DNA of 64,000 nt from Rummeliibacillus sp044763875 (GTDB taxonomy: Bacteria; Bacillota; Bacilli; Bacillales_A; Planococcaceae): the NCBI RefSeq assembly GCF_044763875.1, contig NZ_JBIWGZ010000010.1:1-64000 (forward strand), given 5' to 3'. Made by a program: the position numbers and the translations under genes. The notes beneath the pieces are model-generated. The model did not search any database and was not told where the DNA came from. It saw only the letters and a program-made list of their open reading frames with translations. This document shows, piece by piece, positions 7,531-16,793 of this stretch (positions are counted from its first letter, which is position 1; every line of letters starts with the position of its first letter).

Positions 7531-8352
7531 ATGAAAAAAATTATCGTAACATTTCTTACATTAGCTTGTCCAATTTTCTTAGTTTTAAGTAATCAGTTTG
7601 TAGCATCAGCTGTAAGTTCTCCTTCTAAACCTTTGATTACAGTGAAGGCTACAAGTACAACTAAGATTAGCATCTCTTATAAAAAGGTAAAGGGAGCAAC
7701 TTCTTATCAGATCTATCGTGCTAATTCAAAAAGTGGTAATTATAAACATATAGTTACAACGAAAAATACTTCCTATACCAATAGCAAATTAAAATCTTCT
7801 ACAAAGTACTATTATAAAGTTCGTGCCATAAAAAAGGCAGGGAAGAAAACATACTATAGTAAATATTCAACAGTAAAATCTGCAAAAACATTTATACCAT
7901 ATGCCAAATATGCAGGTACATATAAAGTAGGTAAAGATATTGCCGCTGGAGAGTACATGATTTTCGGTAAGAATATATACTATGAAATATCAAAAGAACC
8001 ATCAAATTTCGAAGCAATTCTTACAAATGATTTTGTGTACAATCAAGCATATGTTCGTTTATCAAAAGGACAATATTTTAAGCTAGTTGACTATGGTACA
8101 GGTGCTTACTTTATCCCTTCTTCAAAAGTAAAACATACGCTTTCCTCATCTGTTAAAAAGCCAGGTATGTATAAAATAGGTACGGATTTAAAAGCGGGTA
8201 CTCATAAAATTTCATTTGGTAGCTACTATGAGGTAATCAATAACTCTTCAATTTTAAATCTCGATGCAATCGAATATAATGGCGAAATTAATGGAACCGA
8301 GTATGTAAAAGTGAAAAATGGCCAGTTTTTAAAGATTACACCGTCCTATTAA
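7531..8352 (+). CDS. Secreted protein: fibronectin type III domain plus two repeat modules
   Basis: A 273-residue exported protein with a signal peptide (about 1-28), one fibronectin type III domain (about 32-120: TKISISYKKVKGATSYQIYR, SSTKYYYKVRAI) and two copies of a roughly 70-residue module (about 128-195 and 205-273) that open with similar lines, GTYKVGKDIAAGEYMI and GMYKIGTDLKAGTHKI. It is lysine- and tyrosine-rich, as are many wall-associated Bacillales proteins. There is no anchor motif and no recognisable catalytic domain. A cell-envelope or matrix role is plausible; the specific function is unknown. Confidence 0.75.
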   Translation: MKKIIVTFLTLACPIFLVLSNQFVASAVSSPSKPLITVKATSTTKISISYKKVKGATSYQIYRANSKSGNYKHIVTTKNTSYTNSKLKSSTKYYYKVRAIKKAGKKTYYSKYSTVKSAKTFIPYAKYAGTYKVGKDIAAGEYMIFGKNIYYEISKEPSNFEAILTNDFVYNQAYVRLSKGQYFKLVDYGTGAYFIPSSKVKHTLSSSVKKPGMYKIGTDLKAGTHKISFGSYYEVINNSSILNLDAIEYNGEINGTEYVKVKNGQFLKITPSY

Positions 8353-8371
8353 GAAATAGTTATGTAGAAAA

Positions 8372-8478
8372 GTAAACTGCTCTAAAAAAATAGAGCAGTT
8401 TAACAAAAGGATTATAGATGTTTAATGTTTAAATCGTTATGGGATGACTTCTAGATTCAGCTAGAGTCATCCTTTTTA
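8372..8478 (+). terminator. Tandem hairpins ending in a T-run
   Basis: A first perfect hairpin (8374-8384 with 8391-8401) lacks a T-run. A second, with GGATGACT and CTAG blocks pairing to CTAG and AGTCATCC (8442-8472), is followed by TTTTT and is the likely terminator of the secreted-protein gene. Confidence 0.7.
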
Positions 8479-8562
8479 ATTTGATTATTTTTAATCTGGA
8501 GAACAAGAGACAAGCAATTTAGGCTGTCTTTTGTAAAATTCAGCGTATACAGCTAGTAGGAA

Positions 8563-9126
8563 TTAAACTTCTTTTACCATATGATCAAATTCTTCACCAA
8601 TAATCATCCAGGGTTCTGCGTAAGTGAAGCTCATTTTTTCGTATAAGTGACGAGCTCGTTCTTTTTGTTTTTCCACGCTTAAGGATACTTTGTGGTAGCC
8701 TTTTTCTTTAGCTATTATATCAGCATATTTTAATAATGTTGTGCCAACGCCATGACCTCGGAAGTGTGGGGCTGTGCAGATTGTGTCGATATAGAATTCG
8801 TCTGAACGTGCTTCGACTTCAATTGTTTGAATTTCTGCGCCTTTAGAGACTAACCAATTTTCAAGGTTGCCATCTAATGTAGGTGCTTTGTCTCCGCCAT
8901 ATACAACCATAATGCCAGCGATTTCACCAGTGATTTCAGCGATATATGTGTTCTTATAAGAATGTCTATTATCTGTGCGTTTAAATAGAACTTCCAATTC
9001 ATTTAGAATAGCTCGAGGTTCATCTTCACCTGTAAGTCGATTTGCAATTTCATCAATAGCATCTACGATTAAAGGTGCAACAAATGGTGCGTCTGCTAAT
9101 TGAGCAGGTCTTACAGTAATGTCCAT
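8563..9126 (-). CDS. GNAT-family N-acetyltransferase
   Basis: A 187-residue protein with a GNAT fold: ITVRPAQLADAPFV at the N-terminus, a central strand AEITGEIAGIMVVYGG, and the acetyl-CoA-binding motif A at about 125-150 (ICTAPHFRGHGVGTTLLKYA, of the R/Q-x-x-G-x-G/A type). Motif B follows (SLSVEKQKERARHLYEKMSF). The start has a GGAGATTG ribosome site. It stands alone between convergent and divergent neighbours, and the acceptor substrate cannot be predicted. Confidence 0.88.
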   Translation of the reverse strand: MDITVRPAQLADAPFVAPLIVDAIDEIANRLTGEDEPRAILNELEVLFKRTDNRHSYKNTYIAEITGEIAGIMVVYGGDKAPTLDGNLENWLVSKGAEIQTIEVEARSDEFYIDTICTAPHFRGHGVGTTLLKYADIIAKEKGYHKVSLSVEKQKERARHLYEKMSFTYAEPWMIIGEEFDHMVKEV

Positions 9127-9329
9127 TTTTTATCAATCTCCTTCAGAAGATAGTATAACAGAGGACGTAAATATTTGCTTAGACTAGACATAATTTGAAG
9201 AATTTATCCAATTAGGAGTGTATTTTTTCGCATCTTATGATTTATTACCTAAATTATTTCGTAAGTTACTTTTGCGTTGTCAGACTTCATGGTACGATAG
9301 AAGGAAGATATGTGTGAAGGAGTTTGTAA

Positions 9330-10286
9330 ATGTTAGAGTCCAAAAAAGAATTCGTTCTCGTCTATGGGGATGCATTTGTTGATTTTATAGCTAATGATAC
9401 TACGAATACGTCGTTTACTAAGTTTTTGGGTGGAGCAACTGTCAATGTGGCTGCAGGTATCAGCCGAATAGGTGCTCCTTCTGCATTGATTACCGTAACA
9501 GGGGATGATGAAACATCTGAGTTCGTTCGTCATGAACTAGATCACGAAGGCGTCATCATGAATTATGCACAAATCATTCCTGAAAAGCGAGTAAGTGGAG
9601 TCCATGTTCATTTAACTGAAGGAAATGAACGTATTTTTACGAATTATATTGATGATACGCCAGATCTTCAAGTAGAGACAGAACATTTACAAGAAGAGGC
9701 TTTCAGACGTGCCTCTATCTTTAATCTTTGCTCTAATACCATGTTCCATCCTATCGCTTTAGAAACAACAAAGGCTGCAGTTGCTTTAGCGAAAAAACAT
9801 TCTGTGCTTGTGGCAATGGATGCGAATATTCGTCCACTTCGCTGGGAAAGTGCTCAAGTTTGTCAAGATACCATTGCATCTTTCTTAAAAGATGCAGATT
9901 TATTGAAACTGGCAGATGAAGAACTGTTCTTCTTAACGCAAACAGATAATTTGGAAGATGGTATTCAAGCTCTGAAACAATTTGATATTCCATTAATCAT
10001 GATAACTGTTGGTGCACAGGGTGCATATGTTGTGTTTAATGATGAAATTAAACATGTTCCTTCTATTAAAATTGACTGTGTAGATACAACGGGTGCAGGC
10101 GATGCATTTATGGCAGGGGTTCTTCGTCAAGTTCACTTATATGGCATACCTAAGACAATGGAAGAAGCTTATGACTATGTATACTTTGCGAATCATTTAG
10201 GAGCTTATACAGCAACAAAAGCAGGGGCTATTACAGCAATGCCACATTATGAAGAAATCAAAGAATTACTTCACGAAGAGGGATAA
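9330..10286 (+). CDS. PfkB-family carbohydrate kinase (fructokinase-like)
   Basis: A 318-residue ribokinase-family kinase. It has the first PfkB signature near residues 28-50 (GGATVNVAAGISRIG) and the second signature with the catalytic Asp and anion hole near 250-262 (DTTGAGDAFMAG). Length and the VYGDAFVDFI start fit fructokinase or related sugar kinases. It is followed after two bases by a phosphatase-like gene, so kinase and phosphatase are co-produced. A TTTGCG and TACGAT pair separated by 16 bases just upstream is a possible promoter. The sugar substrate is not determined. Confidence 0.85.
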   Translation: MLESKKEFVLVYGDAFVDFIANDTTNTSFTKFLGGATVNVAAGISRIGAPSALITVTGDDETSEFVRHELDHEGVIMNYAQIIPEKRVSGVHVHLTEGNERIFTNYIDDTPDLQVETEHLQEEAFRRASIFNLCSNTMFHPIALETTKAAVALAKKHSVLVAMDANIRPLRWESAQVCQDTIASFLKDADLLKLADEELFFLTQTDNLEDGIQALKQFDIPLIMITVGAQGAYVVFNDEIKHVPSIKIDCVDTTGAGDAFMAGVLRQVHLYGIPKTMEEAYDYVYFANHLGAYTATKAGAITAMPHYEEIKELLHEEG

Positions 10287-10288
10287 AG

Positions 10289-10705
10289 ATGGAGAAAAAT
10301 TATCAGGAATTAGTAAATAATCAAATTTTCTTTGGTGGAGCAGCCGATGCTGAAGAAGCCATTGCAAACGAAAGCATTGATGTAGTAATTGATTTACGAT
10401 TAGTAGAACCAGGAGAAGTAAATTATAAGCGAATTCATGCACCCATTGCAGATGAGGAAGCGGAAATTGCACCATCCATCGAGCATGCAATAAGTGAAGT
10501 TATGAAAGCTTATCATAATGGCGAAAAGGTTTTCTTCCATTGCGGAAGTGGAAGTGGCCGAGCTGGTACTATTGCAACGGCAACTTTGCTAGAACTTGGA
10601 CAAGCGAAAACGGTGGAGGAAGCAGAGCAAAAAGCAAAAGCAATCCGCCCAAAAGTAAATGTACGCGAACCGATGAAAAAAGCACTACAACAAATTTATG
10701 AGTAA
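10289..10705 (+). CDS. Dual-specificity/tyrosine phosphatase-like protein
   Basis: A 138-residue protein with the cysteine phosphatase loop H-C-x5-R at about 86-94 (HCGSGSGRAGT) and a preceding VIDLRLVEPGEVNY segment typical of small dual-specificity phosphatases. A general-acid Asp may lie in that region. It begins two bases after the PfkB kinase, with its AGAGGGA site inside the end of the kinase gene, so translation is coupled. It could dephosphorylate a sugar phosphate or a protein; the operon favours a link with the kinase product, which is inference. Confidence 0.8.
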   Translation: MEKNYQELVNNQIFFGGAADAEEAIANESIDVVIDLRLVEPGEVNYKRIHAPIADEEAEIAPSIEHAISEVMKAYHNGEKVFFHCGSGSGRAGTIATATLLELGQAKTVEEAEQKAKAIRPKVNVREPMKKALQQIYE

Positions 10706-10737
10706 TACAAAATAAGTAGTTGTTATTATAAAAAGAG

Positions 10738-10775
10738 AAAAAGGAGTTGTACGTATACGTACAACTCCTTTTTAA
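10738..10775. terminator. Bidirectional terminator, perfect palindrome
   Basis: A 36-base perfect palindrome (10738-10773) that starts with A5 and ends with T5. It lies between the convergent phosphatase and YetF-like genes and can terminate both. Confidence 0.9.
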
Positions 10776-10891
10776 TGAGGATTATTTTATATAAAAGAGA
10801 AATATAGCGATTTATAGCGATATTTCCTGGGGAATTATAGAGAATCGATACGGAATTTATGGGAATCCATCAATTGATGTCAATGTATAAG

Positions 10892-11623
10892 TTACTCTGA
10901 TTTATCATTTTGTGTTGCTTTATTTTCTTCTCGAGTACATATATATAATGAGCCATTTGGTTGAAGTTGTGCATAAAATACGTCTTCAATATTTTCAATA
11001 TTTTTTTTCTTCAGCTTTTTCATTAACAAATCCTCTGTTAAGTTTAATTCTTCCATTGTATTCCATACAATATGTCCATCAGCGATAACTTCTACAGGAA
11101 TGTGTGGTGGTATCGAAACATCTGCTTTTACATCTTGTTTGGTAGCTGATTGTTCAGCTGGTTTTTTTAAGATACTAAGTTGACCATTAGTTTCTAATAT
11201 TGCATAGTGAACGTCTTGTATAGAAAAAACGGATTGTTCTCGAAGCATCATTAGAAGGTCATCCATATGAAGTTTGGAAGTCTTCAATGCTTGAACCGAA
11301 ATCTCACCGTTTTTAATAATAACAGTTGAACTACCATCTAATATATCACGCATTTTAGTGGAATTAAGTGTAATTTTAGTGGCAATCATTGTAAGGATGG
11401 TCCACCATATTAGAGAAATAAGGCCATCGATAAAGGGAGTTTCCTTCTGTGAAGCAATGTCGGCCGCCGTAGAACCAATGGTAATACCAGTTATATAGTG
11501 GAAAAATGTTAGCTGACTTAATTGTTTTTTACCGAGTAAACGAGCTAATAACAGTAGTACTACAAATGAAATTGTGGTTCGAAGCATCATCTCCCAGAAG
11601 TTCAATTCAAAAAAGTTCTCCAT
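10892..11623 (-). CDS. YetF-like membrane protein (DUF421)
   Basis: A 243-residue protein with three N-terminal transmembrane helices (about 10-90) and a cytoplasmic DUF421 domain. Diagnostic pieces are ARLLGKKQLSQLTFFHYITG, IGSTAA and the later LREQSVFSIQDVHYAILETNG, followed by the C-terminal repeat-like half. Several Bacillus paralogues of YetF/YcaP type exist; a recent structure shows a dimeric cytosolic domain, but the role is unknown. The gene is monocistronic, with AGGAGGAATT before the ATG. Confidence 0.88.
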   Translation of the reverse strand: MENFFELNFWEMMLRTTISFVVLLLLARLLGKKQLSQLTFFHYITGITIGSTAADIASQKETPFIDGLISLIWWTILTMIATKITLNSTKMRDILDGSSTVIIKNGEISVQALKTSKLHMDDLLMMLREQSVFSIQDVHYAILETNGQLSILKKPAEQSATKQDVKADVSIPPHIPVEVIADGHIVWNTMEELNLTEDLLMKKLKKKNIENIEDVFYAQLQPNGSLYICTREENKATQNDKSE

Positions 11624-11766
11624 TTTTTTAATTCCTCCTCTTTCTAATCGTACTTAGTATGAACATTAAAAAAGAGGATATTCTCATATTAAATAATAAT
11701 TATTGTTGGAAAATTGTTATAATTAGTACACCAATTTCAAAATATAAAGGAAGTGCAAAATCGATC

Positions 11767-12972
11767 ATGTCAACGACAATGGCAAGGCAAGCATTAGGAA
11801 ATCCTATTTATCCAGTGATGGTAGCAATCGGCGTTTGTCATTTATTTAATGATACATTGCAGGCTGTAGTACCTGCGATGTTTCCAGTTTTAGAAAAAGA
11901 AATCGGTTTAACATTTACACAATTGGGGTTAATAACATTTGTGTTGAATATGGTATCTTCTGTATTACAACCAGTTGTTGGTTTTTTCAGTGACCGCAAT
12001 CCAAAGCCATATGCTCTGCCTTTAGGAATGTCTTGTACATTTGTTGGTCTTGCGGGTGTTGCTATATCTTCAAATTATTGGATGATTCTTTTGTCTGTCA
12101 TCTTTTTAGGGTTAGGTTCTGCTATTTTCCACCCCGAAGGTTCAAAAGTTAGTTTTATGGCGGCAGGTCCAAAACGTGGACTATCTCAATCCATTTATCA
12201 AGTTGGTGGAAACTCTGGACAAGCGTTAGCCCCACTGATTAGCGCGTTTGTTCTTGTGCCATTTGGTCAAATTGGAGCAGCCTGGTTTTTAATTGTTGCA
12301 GCTGTTGGCATTCTTCTGCTATCAAGAATTTCTGTGTGGTATAAACAACAATTAGAAGAAGAAAGTGTCTCGAAAACGAAAAAAGTATTGGTTTCTAATT
12401 TACCTACTTTAACGAAAAAACAAATTGGAATTGCCATTGGTTTATTAATGGCTGTAATTTTTATCCGCTCATTTTATGTTACCAATATGACGAACTTTTA
12501 TATCTTTTATTTAATGGACAAATATCATTTAACGATTCAAAAAGGGCAATTACTGATCTTCATCTTTCTTGCAATTGGAGCTGTTGGAACATTTTTTGGC
12601 GGCCCAATGGCAGATCGCATGGGGAGAAAAAATGTTATCTTGCTATCATTTCTAGTTCCAATGCCTTTTGCGCTAATGTTGCCATATATCCCTTTATGGT
12701 TAGTCGTAGTCTTCCTTGCTGTTATCGGATTTTTCATCATGCTGAGCTTTTCTGTAACGGTTATTTATGCTCAAGAATTGGTGCCAAGTAAAGTTGGTAC
12801 TATGGCTGGTTTAACAGTAGGACTTGCCTTTGGTATGGGGGCGATTGGTTCAGTAGTTATTGGCATGATGATGGACCATTATGGTGTTTTGGATACGATG
12901 ATTTTTATATCAGTATTACCCATTTTAGCATTTGTTGCCTTTTGGCTTCCGGCGGATCATAAAACAGCATAA
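11767..12972 (+). CDS. MFS transporter, Fsr (fosmidomycin resistance)-like
   Basis: A 401-residue, 12-helix major facilitator. The opening VMVAIGVCHLFNDTLQAVVPAMFPVL, the FFSDRNPKP loop and SAIFHPEGSKVSFMAAGPKRG are typical of the fosmidomycin-resistance subfamily; the central loop repeats the ADRMGRKN signature. The ATG at 11767 is chosen because conserved sequence starts there; AAAGGAAG lies upstream with a long spacing of 13 bases. A TTATAAT box near 11718 may be the promoter -10. The natural substrate in this host is unknown. Confidence 0.85.
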   Translation: MSTTMARQALGNPIYPVMVAIGVCHLFNDTLQAVVPAMFPVLEKEIGLTFTQLGLITFVLNMVSSVLQPVVGFFSDRNPKPYALPLGMSCTFVGLAGVAISSNYWMILLSVIFLGLGSAIFHPEGSKVSFMAAGPKRGLSQSIYQVGGNSGQALAPLISAFVLVPFGQIGAAWFLIVAAVGILLLSRISVWYKQQLEEESVSKTKKVLVSNLPTLTKKQIGIAIGLLMAVIFIRSFYVTNMTNFYIFYLMDKYHLTIQKGQLLIFIFLAIGAVGTFFGGPMADRMGRKNVILLSFLVPMPFALMLPYIPLWLVVVFLAVIGFFIMLSFSVTVIYAQELVPSKVGTMAGLTVGLAFGMGAIGSVVIGMMMDHYGVLDTMIFISVLPILAFVAFWLPADHKTA

Positions 12973-12985
12973 GAATTTGAAAATA

Positions 12986-13030
12986 AAGTTGCGATGAAAA
13001 ACGGAATATTTTTCTTCGGAGCTTTTTTTT
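12986..13030 (+). terminator. Rho-independent terminator
   Basis: An imperfect 13-position stem (11 pairs, two mismatches) begins with AAGTTGCGATGAA and closes at GCTT, followed by a long T-run. It lies 14 bases after the Fsr-like gene. Confidence 0.6.
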
Positions 13031-13141
13031 CTTAAAAAATACAATTAAACCACTTCTATTTAATAAAAATGATTCCAATGAAAGTTTTCAACAGAAAAAG
13101 CATAGGATAAGCAGTATGAACAAAATGGAAGGTGGAATCCT

Positions 13142-13795
13142 ATGAATCATCAAAAAGTTCATCCAATACGACTATTCAATCCATTACGTGTTATCACAGT
13201 GATAGGTAATGGTAAGATAGCTGCTTCGCCGAATTACGTTCAACTTCAAGTAGAAGTAATTACGAATGGAAAAGAGGTAAGTTCGGCAGCTCAAGAAAAT
13301 GCGGCAATTATGAATCGAGTTATTCAATCTCTTATAGCATTAGGAATTCCGAGAGAGGATATTCAAACGGCATCTTATAATGTTTCACCAAATTATGATT
13401 ACATCGAGGGTAAACAAGTTTTTAGAGGATATGAAGTAACCAATGCGATAACTGTAAAGGTAAGGGATATGAATCAAGTGGGAACCGTCATAGATACAGC
13501 AGTAAAAAGTGGTGCAAATCGTGTTTCGAGCATTCAATTTAAAATTGACCATGAAGAACATTATTATCAACAGGCTTTATCTTTGGCCCTTCGAGATGCA
13601 CAAATGAAAGCAAATACAATAGCTGAGACAATGCACTTAACTATTCCACCACAACCAATCCAGGTTTTCGAAGAAAGTACTTCGGAGCCTGTATTATACA
13701 AATCAGCTGCTATGGCAAGTCAGAATATTACAACACCAATTGAACAAGGTCTAATTACAATTAGTGCAACATTAAGAGTGAAATTTCAATACTAA
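13142..13795 (+). CDS. SIMPL domain (DUF541) protein
   Basis: A 217-residue protein filled by one SIMPL/DUF541 domain: ITVIGNGKIAASPNYVQLQVEV, IQSLIALGIPREDIQTASYNVSPNYDY, YEVTNAITVKVRDMNQVG and LRDAQMKANTIAETMHL. Unlike many members it lacks a clear signal peptide, so it is probably cytoplasmic here. The start follows GGAAGGTGGAATCC. DUF541 proteins form large oligomers and have been linked to oxidative stress and signalling; no specific role is visible in this context. Confidence 0.88.
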   Translation: MNHQKVHPIRLFNPLRVITVIGNGKIAASPNYVQLQVEVITNGKEVSSAAQENAAIMNRVIQSLIALGIPREDIQTASYNVSPNYDYIEGKQVFRGYEVTNAITVKVRDMNQVGTVIDTAVKSGANRVSSIQFKIDHEEHYYQQALSLALRDAQMKANTIAETMHLTIPPQPIQVFEESTSEPVLYKSAAMASQNITTPIEQGLITISATLRVKFQY

Positions 13796-13874
13796 TCCTC
13801 ATACAAATTAGTTCTATATTTTTTTTAAATGATTACACTAAAATATAGGACAGACTAAACAAGGTGGAGATGAC

Positions 13875-15173
13875 ATGGCAAAGAGAATGGGCATTATAGC
13901 TCTGATGTTATTTGGAGTTTATGCTGTAGGGATGTATCTTTATATTTTTCATAGCGGTAGTGGTGAAATTCCAGCAGCATTGAAGGGGACTGTTGCAGAC
14001 CCAGCAGTATTTATGTCTCATCATGAGTTGTTGTTGAGTGGGGAATATTCGAAAATTAGAAACTATCTCTTTTTTGTGGCTACACCATTAGAATGGCTTA
14101 TTTATTTATTTATTTTACTCGCTGGACTTTCAAAGTTGTTTGAAAAATGGTCTGTTTCGCGGGCTAAATCGACACTTTTCCAAACAATTATTTATGTGTT
14201 TTGGTTATCACTTCTCATGTATGTCGTGTTATGGCCTTTAGATTATTATAGATATCACTTAAGTAAAGACTATGGCATTAGCACTCAGACTTTCCCTTCT
14301 TGGATGAAGGACGGTTTAATTGACTTTGGTGTTAATTATGTAACATCTGTATTAGTTATGTCGGTTGTCTATTGGCTTATTAAAAAAAGCACAAAGAGAT
14401 GGTGGCTATATGCTTGGCTGTTATCCATTCCTTTTTCAATTTTCGTCATGTTTGTGCAACCAGTAGTGATAGATCCTTTATATAATGATTTCTATCCACT
14501 GCAAAATAAAGAATTAGAAGCTAAAATTCTCGCGTTAGCAGACCAAGCCAATATTCCTTCAGACCATGTCTATGAAGTGAATATGGCAGAAAAGACGAAT
14601 GCTATGAATGCGTATGTTACTGGAATAGGAAGTAATTCACGAATTGTGTTATGGGATACAACATTAAATCGATTAACCGATCGAGAAATTCTTTTCATCA
14701 TGGCACATGAGATGGGGCATTATGTAGAAAAACATATTTATATCGGAATAGCTTGTTATATACTTCTATCATTTGTTGGTCTTTGGCTAGCAGCGAAAAT
14801 GATGAATTGGATCATCGCACGTTATGGAAAAGCATTAAAAATCAGCAAAATAAGCGATCTTCGTTCGATGCCATTGTTTTTACTCGTTACCTCTTTTCTG
14901 CTGTTTGCATCAAGCCCATTGTCGAATTATATTTCGAGATATCAGGAGTCAAGAGCTGATCAGTATGCAATCGAATTAACTGGAGACCATCAAGCTGCTG
15001 TTACTTCATTCCAAAAACTTACGAAGGCTGGATTAAGTGAAGTGAATCCGCCATTACTTGTGAAATGGTTCCGCTATACGCACCCACCAATGTTAGAAAG
15101 AATATATAAGGTAGTTGATAAAAATGAAGATTTAGTACCAGAGAAAAAGGAAGAACGGAAAAGAAATAAATAA
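13875..15173 (+). CDS. M48-family (Ste24/CAAX-type) zinc metalloprotease
   Basis: A 432-residue membrane protease with about seven transmembrane helices. The zinc motif HExxH appears as MAHEMGHYVEKH near residue 277, and the third ligand Glu lies in SRYQESRADQYAIELTG near 358. Upstream blocks (FVQPVVIDPLYNDFYPL, EKTNAMNAYVTGIG) are those of Ste24-like peptidases rather than HtpX. Bacterial members act on membrane proteins in the envelope. The start follows AAGGTGGAGATGAC. It ends before a strong terminator. Confidence 0.9.
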   Translation: MAKRMGIIALMLFGVYAVGMYLYIFHSGSGEIPAALKGTVADPAVFMSHHELLLSGEYSKIRNYLFFVATPLEWLIYLFILLAGLSKLFEKWSVSRAKSTLFQTIIYVFWLSLLMYVVLWPLDYYRYHLSKDYGISTQTFPSWMKDGLIDFGVNYVTSVLVMSVVYWLIKKSTKRWWLYAWLLSIPFSIFVMFVQPVVIDPLYNDFYPLQNKELEAKILALADQANIPSDHVYEVNMAEKTNAMNAYVTGIGSNSRIVLWDTTLNRLTDREILFIMAHEMGHYVEKHIYIGIACYILLSFVGLWLAAKMMNWIIARYGKALKISKISDLRSMPLFLLVTSFLLFASSPLSNYISRYQESRADQYAIELTGDHQAAVTSFQKLTKAGLSEVNPPLLVKWFRYTHPPMLERIYKVVDKNEDLVPEKKEERKRNK

Positions 15174-15181
15174 AAAATAAA

Positions 15182-15229
15182 AGGCTGATCAAGAGTAGTC
15201 ATTTTAACTCTTGATCAGCCTCTTTTATT
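15182..15229 (+). terminator. Rho-independent terminator
   Basis: A 14-bp perfect stem (15182-15195 with 15209-15222) is followed by TCTTTTATT, nine bases after the protease stop. Confidence 0.85.
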
Positions 15230-15343
15230 ATCTATGCACATAGTTAAATGGTTACATTTTTTGAATAATCGCATTGTTTTGTAAGAAAAATATGCAATGA
15301 TAAAATAATGACTAGAAAAAAGTATCGGAAGGAGAAGTTCTAT

Positions 15344-15961
15344 ATGAAGTTGGCTATTTTTGGAGCAACTGGAAGGGTTGGCGGCGAAATAGTACGCCTG
15401 GCATTGCAAGATGGACATGAAGTGATCGCACTTGTACGGACACCAACAAAATTAAAGAATTTTGGTCATATAACAATTCTTCAGGGAAATGTATTTAATG
15501 AAGAAGATATTGAAAATACAGTTATTGGTGCCGATGTAGTAATTAGTGCATTAGGTACAGATAGATCAACAACCTTATCAGAAGGTATTCCACATATTAT
15601 TTCCACGATGAAGAAACATCATATAAAAAGAATCGTCACTATAGGAACGGCGGGAATCTTAGATAGCCGTACGGAACCTGGAAAATTCCGATTTCAATCA
15701 AGTGAATCAAAACAGAAATTAACATTTGCTGCTGAGGAACACGCCAAAGTGTATAAAATGCTAGCAGAATCAAATGTAGATTGGACAATCGTATGCCCAA
15801 CCTACTTACCAGACGGTGAAGCAATAGGAAAATATCGAATAGAAAAAAATAAATTACCTTTGAATGGGGAAAAGATAACAGTAGGTGATACTGCCAAATT
15901 TGCGTATGAAGAATGCTTCAAACAACAATTCTTATATACAAGGGTAGGGCTCGCTTATTAA
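15344..15961 (+). CDS. NAD(P)-binding oxidoreductase, atypical SDR (NmrA-like)
   Basis: A 205-residue single-domain protein with a Rossmann dinucleotide fold. The glycine motif GATGRVGGEIV lies at residues 6-16, followed by ALVRTPTKL (phosphate-binding Arg favouring NADP), LQGNVFNEEDIE, and VVISALGTD. It resembles flavin reductase or NAD(P)H-binding proteins of the YwnB/NmrA type. The ATG at 15344 is used because GGAAGGAGAAG precedes it and the fold begins MKLAIFGATG; the longer frame adds unrelated residues. Substrate unknown. Confidence 0.85.
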   Translation: MKLAIFGATGRVGGEIVRLALQDGHEVIALVRTPTKLKNFGHITILQGNVFNEEDIENTVIGADVVISALGTDRSTTLSEGIPHIISTMKKHHIKRIVTIGTAGILDSRTEPGKFRFQSSESKQKLTFAAEEHAKVYKMLAESNVDWTIVCPTYLPDGEAIGKYRIEKNKLPLNGEKITVGDTAKFAYEECFKQQFLYTRVGLAY

Positions 15962-15994
15962 GGAACAGAAGCAGATGGGGAATGAGGAGAGTAC

Positions 15995-16663
15995 ATGAAA
16001 AAAAGTCATAAAGCTGCAATGGTTGCTTTATCTTTGGGCTTTGCATTAGTGAAATTTTCCAAAAGTAAAGATGGGAAAATGACGCTTTTGAACGCTGTAC
16101 ATCAACAAGATTTACACGCAGTGAAAAAGCTGGTTAGAGATGGTGCGGATTTAGATCAACAAAATGATAGAGGACGTACACCACTGATGATTGCTACATA
16201 TAACCATGATGTAGAAATCGCTAAAATGTTAATAGATTTAGGTGCTGATGTAAATATTCAAGACGATATGCAAAATACACCGTTTTTATATGCTGCTGCA
16301 GAGGGGTACTTGGATATTTTGAAACTAATGATACAAGCTGGTGCGGATCCCACTGTTACAGATCGCTATGGTAATACAGCCTTAATACCAGCTGCTGAAC
16401 ATGGCAATTTGGACGCTCTGAACTTGTTATTAAATAAAACAGAAATAGATGTGAATCACATTAATAATTTGGGATGGACCGCATTACTTGAATCCATCAT
16501 TTTAGGCGATGGTAGAAAAAAATATCAAGAATGCATACGGAAGTTACTGCAACATAAAGCAAATCCGAATATTGCAGATAAAGATGGTGTAACACCAATC
16601 GAACATGCGGAAAAACTCGGGTATAAAGAAATTGAAGTATTATTAAAGAAATACACTTACTAA
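15995..16663 (+). CDS. Ankyrin-repeat protein
   Basis: A 222-residue protein with five or so ankyrin repeats after a short N-terminal segment: MTLLNAVHQQDLHAVKKLVR, DQQNDRGRTPLMIATYNHDV, NIQDDMQNTPFLYAAAEGYL, TDRYGNTALIPAAEHGNL and NHINNLGWTALLESII, with a final NIADKDGVTPIEHAEKLGY. The first 22 residues are hydrophobic (MVALSLGFALVKF) and could anchor or export it. It follows the SDR gene by 33 bases and may share its transcript. Such proteins bind partners; none can be named here. Confidence 0.85.
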   Translation: MKKSHKAAMVALSLGFALVKFSKSKDGKMTLLNAVHQQDLHAVKKLVRDGADLDQQNDRGRTPLMIATYNHDVEIAKMLIDLGADVNIQDDMQNTPFLYAAAEGYLDILKLMIQAGADPTVTDRYGNTALIPAAEHGNLDALNLLLNKTEIDVNHINNLGWTALLESIILGDGRKKYQECIRKLLQHKANPNIADKDGVTPIEHAEKLGYKEIEVLLKKYTY

Positions 16664-16678
16664 AAATAATTTAAATAT

Positions 16679-16708
16679 AGACCTATCCAATGGGATGGGT
16701 CTTTTTTT
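16679..16708 (+). terminator. Rho-independent terminator
   Basis: AGACC-ATCC pairs with GGGATGGGTCT through a short loop, followed by seven T. It separates the ankyrin gene from the ABC operon promoter. Confidence 0.8.
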
Positions 16709-16727
16709 AATTATTTACATTTATAGG

Positions 16728-16763
16728 TATATAATGTATAGTACATTACAACAGTAATGTACT
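16728..16763 (+). promoter_or_regulatory. -10 box and palindromic operator of the ytr-like ABC operon
   Basis: A consensus TATAAT lies at 16728-16733. Immediately downstream AGTACATTAC (16740-16749) and GTAATGTACT (16754-16763) form a perfect 10-bp inverted repeat around a four-base spacer, centred just past the expected transcription start. This is the standard place for a repressor site and fits autoregulation by the YtrA-type GntR protein encoded first in the operon. Confidence 0.75.
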
Positions 16764-16793
16764 AATTATCAAAATGAAAGGAGGAGTCTTTTT

